From contig JAAWEK010000002.1 of the NCBI GenBank assembly GCA_022794265.1, positions 38,479 to 102,478 on the forward strand: a stretch of DNA of 64,000 bases, read 5' to 3'. Numbering within the stretch: the stretch's first letter is position 1; each line of letters starts with the position of its first letter. Position numbers and translations under genes: made by a program. Under the pieces are notes generated by a model that saw nothing but the letters and a program-made list of their open reading frames with translations, ran no database searches and had not been told where the DNA came from. Of the stretch, positions 60,682 through 64,000 are shown one piece after another. The stretch comes from Lachnospiraceae bacterium (GTDB lineage Bacteria; Bacillota; Clostridia; Lachnospirales; Lachnospiraceae).

Positions 60682-62244
60682 ATGTCAAAAACTATTTTAA
60701 TCATCGGAGCGGGTCCGGCGGGCATTACTGCCGGATATGAGCTTTTAAAACAGGGAAACGGAGAATATAATGTTATCATTCTGGAGGAAAGCGGTGAAAT
60801 AGGCGGAATATCCAGAACTGTCCGTTACAACGGCAACCGGATGGATATCGGCGGGCATCGTTTTTTTTCAAAAGATGACAGGGTGATGAAATGGTGGGCA
60901 GAGATTATGCCTACCCAGGGAAAACATTCATTTGATGATAAATTACTGAGAAGAAAGAAGCCTTTGCTAAAGGGAGGGCCGGATCCGGAGAAAGAGGACA
61001 GGGTGATGCTGGTAAGAACCCGGGTTTCCAGGATTTTTTATAAAAAGAAGTTTTTCGATTATCCCATTAGCATGAAGTGGGCAACCATTAAGAATATGGG
61101 ATTTTTTACAACAGTCCGGGCTGGTTTCAGTTATTTATTGTCCTCAGTTCATAAATTAAAAGAAACCTCATTGGAGAATTTTTATATTAACCGGTTTGGC
61201 CGGGTGCTATATTCCATGTTTTTTGAAGGTTATACAGAAAAACTGTGGGGCAGGCATCCGAAAGAAATTTCAGCTGACTGGGGGGCACAGCGCGTCAAGG
61301 GATTGTCCGTGACCGCTATTCTCAAAGATATTTTTACAAAAGTATTCAGTAGAAAATCAAAGAACCGGAAAGTAGAGACTTCGTTGATTGAAGAATTTTT
61401 TTATCCAAAATACGGTCCGGGGCAATTGTGGGAATCTGCTGCTGCCGAATTTGAATCCATGGGCGGAATCATTCAAAGGAATTCTAAAGTTGTAAAAATC
61501 AACCGGGAAGGAAATACTGTAACCTCCATAGAGGTTGAAAGAGAGGGCAGGACGGAGATGTTAAAAGGGGATATCCTGATATCTTCCATGCCGTTAAAAG
61601 ACCTGGTGGGTGGTATGGAACAGGTACCGGAACGGATTGCCGCCATCGCCGGCGGTCTGCCGTACCGTGATTTTGTTACGGTCGGAGTTCTGACAAAGCG
61701 TCTGAATCTGAAAAATGAAACCAGCATGAAGACACTGAATAATATCGTACCAGATTGCTGGATATATGTGCAGGATACGGGAGTACGTCTGGGGAGGATT
61801 CAGATATTTAACAACTGGTCTCCTTATCTGGTGGAACATCCCCAGGAGCAGATTTGGATTGGGCTGGAATATTTCTGCAATGAAGGAGATAAATTCTGGA
61901 ACATGACTGATGAGGAATGTATCCGGTTTGCGGCAAAAGAACTGGTGAAAATGGGAGTAATTTCTTCTGTTGATGAGATTCTGGATGCGCACCGTGAGAA
62001 AGTGAAGAAGGCGTATCCGGCATATTTTGATACATATTCAGAAATTGACCAGCTGACGGCATATCTGGATACCATTGATAATCTTTATTGTGTGGGAAGA
62101 AACGGCCAGCACAGATATAATAACATGGATCATTCCATGGTTACATCTTTTGAGGCTGTGAAAAATATTCTGGAAAACAGAAAGGACCGTTCGAACATCT
62201 GGAATGTCAATACGGAGGAAGAATATCATGAAGAAAAGAAATAA
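60682..62244 (+). CDS. FAD-dependent amine-oxidase/UDP-galactopyranose-mutase-like protein
   Basis: 520 residues with an N-terminal FAD motif [21 protein letters not shown], and DIGGHRFFS as in UDP-galactopyranose mutases and related desaturase-like flavoproteins. It is longer than classic Glf (near 370-400). [16 protein letters not shown] near the C-terminus is the family FAD-binding end. It is probably a sugar-nucleotide or lipid-sugar modifying enzyme of surface polysaccharide synthesis. The next gene starts inside its last codons. Confidence 0.85.
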   Translation: MSKTILIIGAGPAGITAGYELLKQGNGEYNVIILEESGEIGGISRTVRYNGNRMDIGGHRFFSKDDRVMKWWAEIMPTQGKHSFDDKLLRRKKPLLKGGPDPEKEDRVMLVRTRVSRIFYKKKFFDYPISMKWATIKNMGFFTTVRAGFSYLLSSVHKLKETSLENFYINRFGRVLYSMFFEGYTEKLWGRHPKEISADWGAQRVKGLSVTAILKDIFTKVFSRKSKNRKVETSLIEEFFYPKYGPGQLWESAAAEFESMGGIIQRNSKVVKINREGNTVTSIEVEREGRTEMLKGDILISSMPLKDLVGGMEQVPERIAAIAGGLPYRDFVTVGVLTKRLNLKNETSMKTLNNIVPDCWIYVQDTGVRLGRIQIFNNWSPYLVEHPQEQIWIGLEYFCNEGDKFWNMTDEECIRFAAKELVKMGVISSVDEILDAHREKVKKAYPAYFDTYSEIDQLTAYLDTIDNLYCVGRNGQHRYNNMDHSMVTSFEAVKNILENRKDRSNIWNVNTEEEYHEEKK

Positions 62245-63820
62245 AAAGGAAATTCTGAATCTGGCGTTTGACTGCGGAATAATTCTTGTTGGGATTTTTT
62301 CGTTTCTGCTGGTTTTGTATTATGTAATATTTGTTGCAAGGGGATATTATCATTCCGATTGCACAGATACCATTCTGTGGGCGGAAGCCTCCCTGGATGC
62401 CAAAGCCCTGATGAATCAGGATTTTGCCTATGCCTGTCTGCTTCCTTTTGGAGGACAGCTTTTGATGCTGCCGTTTGTGGCTGTGTTCGGAGTAGGTATG
62501 AAGGCGCAGATTCTGGGAATGACATTGTTTTATCTGATTTTTGTAATTGCGCTGATATATTTTGCCAAAGCGTTGAATTTCAGTATAAAATGGATTGCGG
62601 TACTGCTTTCTTCCCTGCTGCTTCTGGTATCAGCCAGCGAAAAACTCAGGGAAATCTTTTGGGGACATATTATATATTACAGTCTTGGGATTTTATTTCT
62701 GATGGTAGGAGCGGCTCTGGTCTTTCGTATCATCCAGTGGGATAAAATAAATGTTCTCCATATGCTGGCGTTGTTTTTGTGGACAGTTTTGTGCTCCATG
62801 AACGGCATACAGGCAATTGCCATATATGCGCTGCCTGTATTGGCAGCAGTGGCGGCGGAACGTTTTTTTGATTTTCAGACCGGCTGGAAAGACAATAGTA
62901 ATATCAGCCGGTATGCAGTATTGGTATTACTGGCGTTGGGAATTCTGGCGGGAGTATTAGCCGGCAGCAAAGTAAACGGAAACCTGACTGCTGGTTATGC
63001 AGAAGCTTATTCAAGTTTTTCAAAAAGCAGCGAATGGATTGGAAATCTGGGAGAGTTGTTTCCTTCTTTTATGTCATTGCTGGGTGTGGATATATCTGAT
63101 AATACCCTGCTATATTCCAGAGAGGGAATCTTTCATTTGCTGAGAATCATCTGCGCCTTGCTGCTTCTGACCGTTCCAGTGGTGATGGCCTGCATGTATC
63201 GGAAATTTGAAAGCAAAGCATATCATTTGATGATATTTATCCATCATTTCATGACACTGCTGATATTAATGGGCTGGGTATTCGGAAAATTAAATTCCGC
63301 TAACTGGCGTCTGTCACCGATTGTTGCCACTTCCGTAATATTATGCGTGATGTTTGTCCGGTGGATATTTCAGAATACCAGTTATAAGCGGCTGCTGCTC
63401 CTGATAGTAGTACCCATTACCTGTGTCTGGCTGATTACCTCTTATGAGTTGCTGACCATGGAGAAACAGACCAGAACCAATGAGCATTTAAATGATCTGG
63501 CAGAGTATCTGGAAGAAAATGACCTGGAATATGGATATGCTACATTCTGGTATGCCAATATCATAACAATGATGTCTGATTCCAGGGTTAAGGTGAGAGG
63601 CATAAGCCTGGAAGAAGACGGATACAGAAAACGCTTATACCAGACCAATACAAACTGGTATGAGGATATTGACGGGTATGATAAGTATTTTGTTATATTG
63701 TCTAACCGGGAGATGGAAGAATATTATAATCAGCCCCAATATGACTATGAAAAGGCCGATGAGATATTGAAATGCGGCGTGTATAATATTTTAATCTATG
63801 ATTACAATATTATGAAATAA
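62228..63820 (+). CDS. Polytopic membrane protein, GT-C glycosyltransferase-like
   Basis: 530 residues with about eleven membrane segments and a soluble C-terminal 100 residues. The first extracellular loop ([15 protein letters not shown]) carries acidic residues in the place where GT-C enzymes keep their catalytic Asp, a tentative reading. ATG 62228 follows GGAGG by 9 bases and overlaps the previous gene by 17 bp. Probably transfers a sugar from a polyprenyl carrier outside the membrane. Confidence 0.75.
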   Translation: MKKRNKKEILNLAFDCGIILVGIFSFLLVLYYVIFVARGYYHSDCTDTILWAEASLDAKALMNQDFAYACLLPFGGQLLMLPFVAVFGVGMKAQILGMTLFYLIFVIALIYFAKALNFSIKWIAVLLSSLLLLVSASEKLREIFWGHIIYYSLGILFLMVGAALVFRIIQWDKINVLHMLALFLWTVLCSMNGIQAIAIYALPVLAAVAAERFFDFQTGWKDNSNISRYAVLVLLALGILAGVLAGSKVNGNLTAGYAEAYSSFSKSSEWIGNLGELFPSFMSLLGVDISDNTLLYSREGIFHLLRIICALLLLTVPVVMACMYRKFESKAYHLMIFIHHFMTLLILMGWVFGKLNSANWRLSPIVATSVILCVMFVRWIFQNTSYKRLLLLIVVPITCVWLITSYELLTMEKQTRTNEHLNDLAEYLEENDLEYGYATFWYANIITMMSDSRVKVRGISLEEDGYRKRLYQTNTNWYEDIDGYDKYFVILSNREMEEYYNQPQYDYEKADEILKCGVYNILIYDYNIMK

Positions 63821-63823
63821 CAG

Positions 63824-63865
63824 AAAAACAGTCAGTCTTCTTTTCCAATAAGACTGACTGTTTTT
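63824..63865 (+). terminator. Terminator of the GtrA operon
   Basis: Perfect 16-bp stem AAAAACAGTCAGTCTT with its complement (63850-63865), then further T. It is the likely landing site of the following intron. Confidence 0.92.
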
Positions 63866-63869
63866 TCTG

Positions 63870-64000
63870 GTGTGCCAAGCATGGCACTAATCTAGTCAGT
63901 GAAAGTCTGACCACGGGTATTTACCGCCAAGTGTAGCGGAGCGCAAGTTGGTGTCAGTAATGACATGGATGAAGGAAGCGCATAGCAAAGTTCTTGAGCC
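63870..64000 (+). mobile_element. Group IIC intron, 5' end (cut by the window edge)
   Basis: Begins GTGTGCCAAGCATGGCAC, the GUGYG 5' end and first helix of group II domain I, and continues with GTGAAAGTC, GGAGCGCAAG, GTGTCAG, ATGACATGG and GAAGGAAGCG, which follow the Oceanobacillus IIC intron order (GUGAGAGUC, AACGCAAGGGUGUC, GACAUGG, GAAGGAAGCGGA). Class C introns insert just after intrinsic terminators, as here. The reverse transcriptase gene would lie beyond 64000. Confidence 0.82.

Overview
The window looks like a chromosome segment of a spore-forming, low-to-medium G+C Firmicute of class Clostridia, most likely family Lachnospiraceae. Gene order (uvrC-hprK-glucokinase-murB-rapZ-whiA-Crh/HPr-dnaE-pfkA), a two-gene SufC/SufB-like Fe-S system, an LL-DAP aminotransferase, an ANTAR-linked glnA and several spore-type genes all point there; the family call is inference from gene content, not from a search.

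Layout. 1-12.4 kb: core genes for DNA repair and replication, carbon-catabolite control (HprK plus a Crh-like HPr with Glu at position 15), cell-wall synthesis and glycolysis. 12.5-24.5 kb: a lysine-rich protein, a SleB-like spore cortex hydrolase, an SspF-like small spore protein, a minimal SufC/SufB pair, a giant acyl-CoA dehydratase activase, MecA, DegV, a Mrp ATPase. 24.5-30.4 kb: signal peptidase I, a membrane protein, two large surface or secreted proteins. 30.4-38.5 kb: the most interesting region. A PdaB-type sporulation polysaccharide deacetylase gene is cut in two by a 7,160-bp element, and that element's own serine recombinase gene is cut in two by a second, 5,277-bp element carrying a TndX/TnpX-type recombinase, a TnpW-like small protein and a hybrid sensor kinase. 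Removing each element at short shared bases (GA for the inner one, TGGGG for the outer one) restores exact reading frames: a 533-aa recombinase and a 261-aa deacetylase. The remaining 5' part of the deacetylase gene keeps a good mother-cell (SigE/SigK-like) promoter. This is a nested, skin-like intervening element in a sporulation gene.

38.5-47.2 kb: L,D-transpeptidase, glnA with a terminator in its leader plus an ANTAR antiterminator gene, dapL, a 250-bp inverted-repeat (MITE-like or structured RNA) element, a His-rich COG0523 metal-chaperone GTPase with a degenerate partner, and a ComEC-type metallo-beta-lactamase hydrolase. 47.2-51.5 kb: an ECF sigma factor without a visible anti-sigma factor, followed by four uncharacterised genes. 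51.6-57.7 kb: a complete Bce-type antimicrobial-peptide module (response regulator, kinase, ATPase, permease) with a palindrome, promoter and hairpin between bceS and bceA, then an SPFH protein with an Arc-like small protein. 57.7-64 kb: GH25-LysM lysozyme, two paralogous XRE regulators, a GtrA/flavoprotein/polytopic membrane protein operon for surface polysaccharide, and the 5' end of a group IIC intron sitting just after the operon's terminator and running off the window.

No rRNA, tRNA or CRISPR array was seen. All functional names come from motif recognition by eye; no database search was run.
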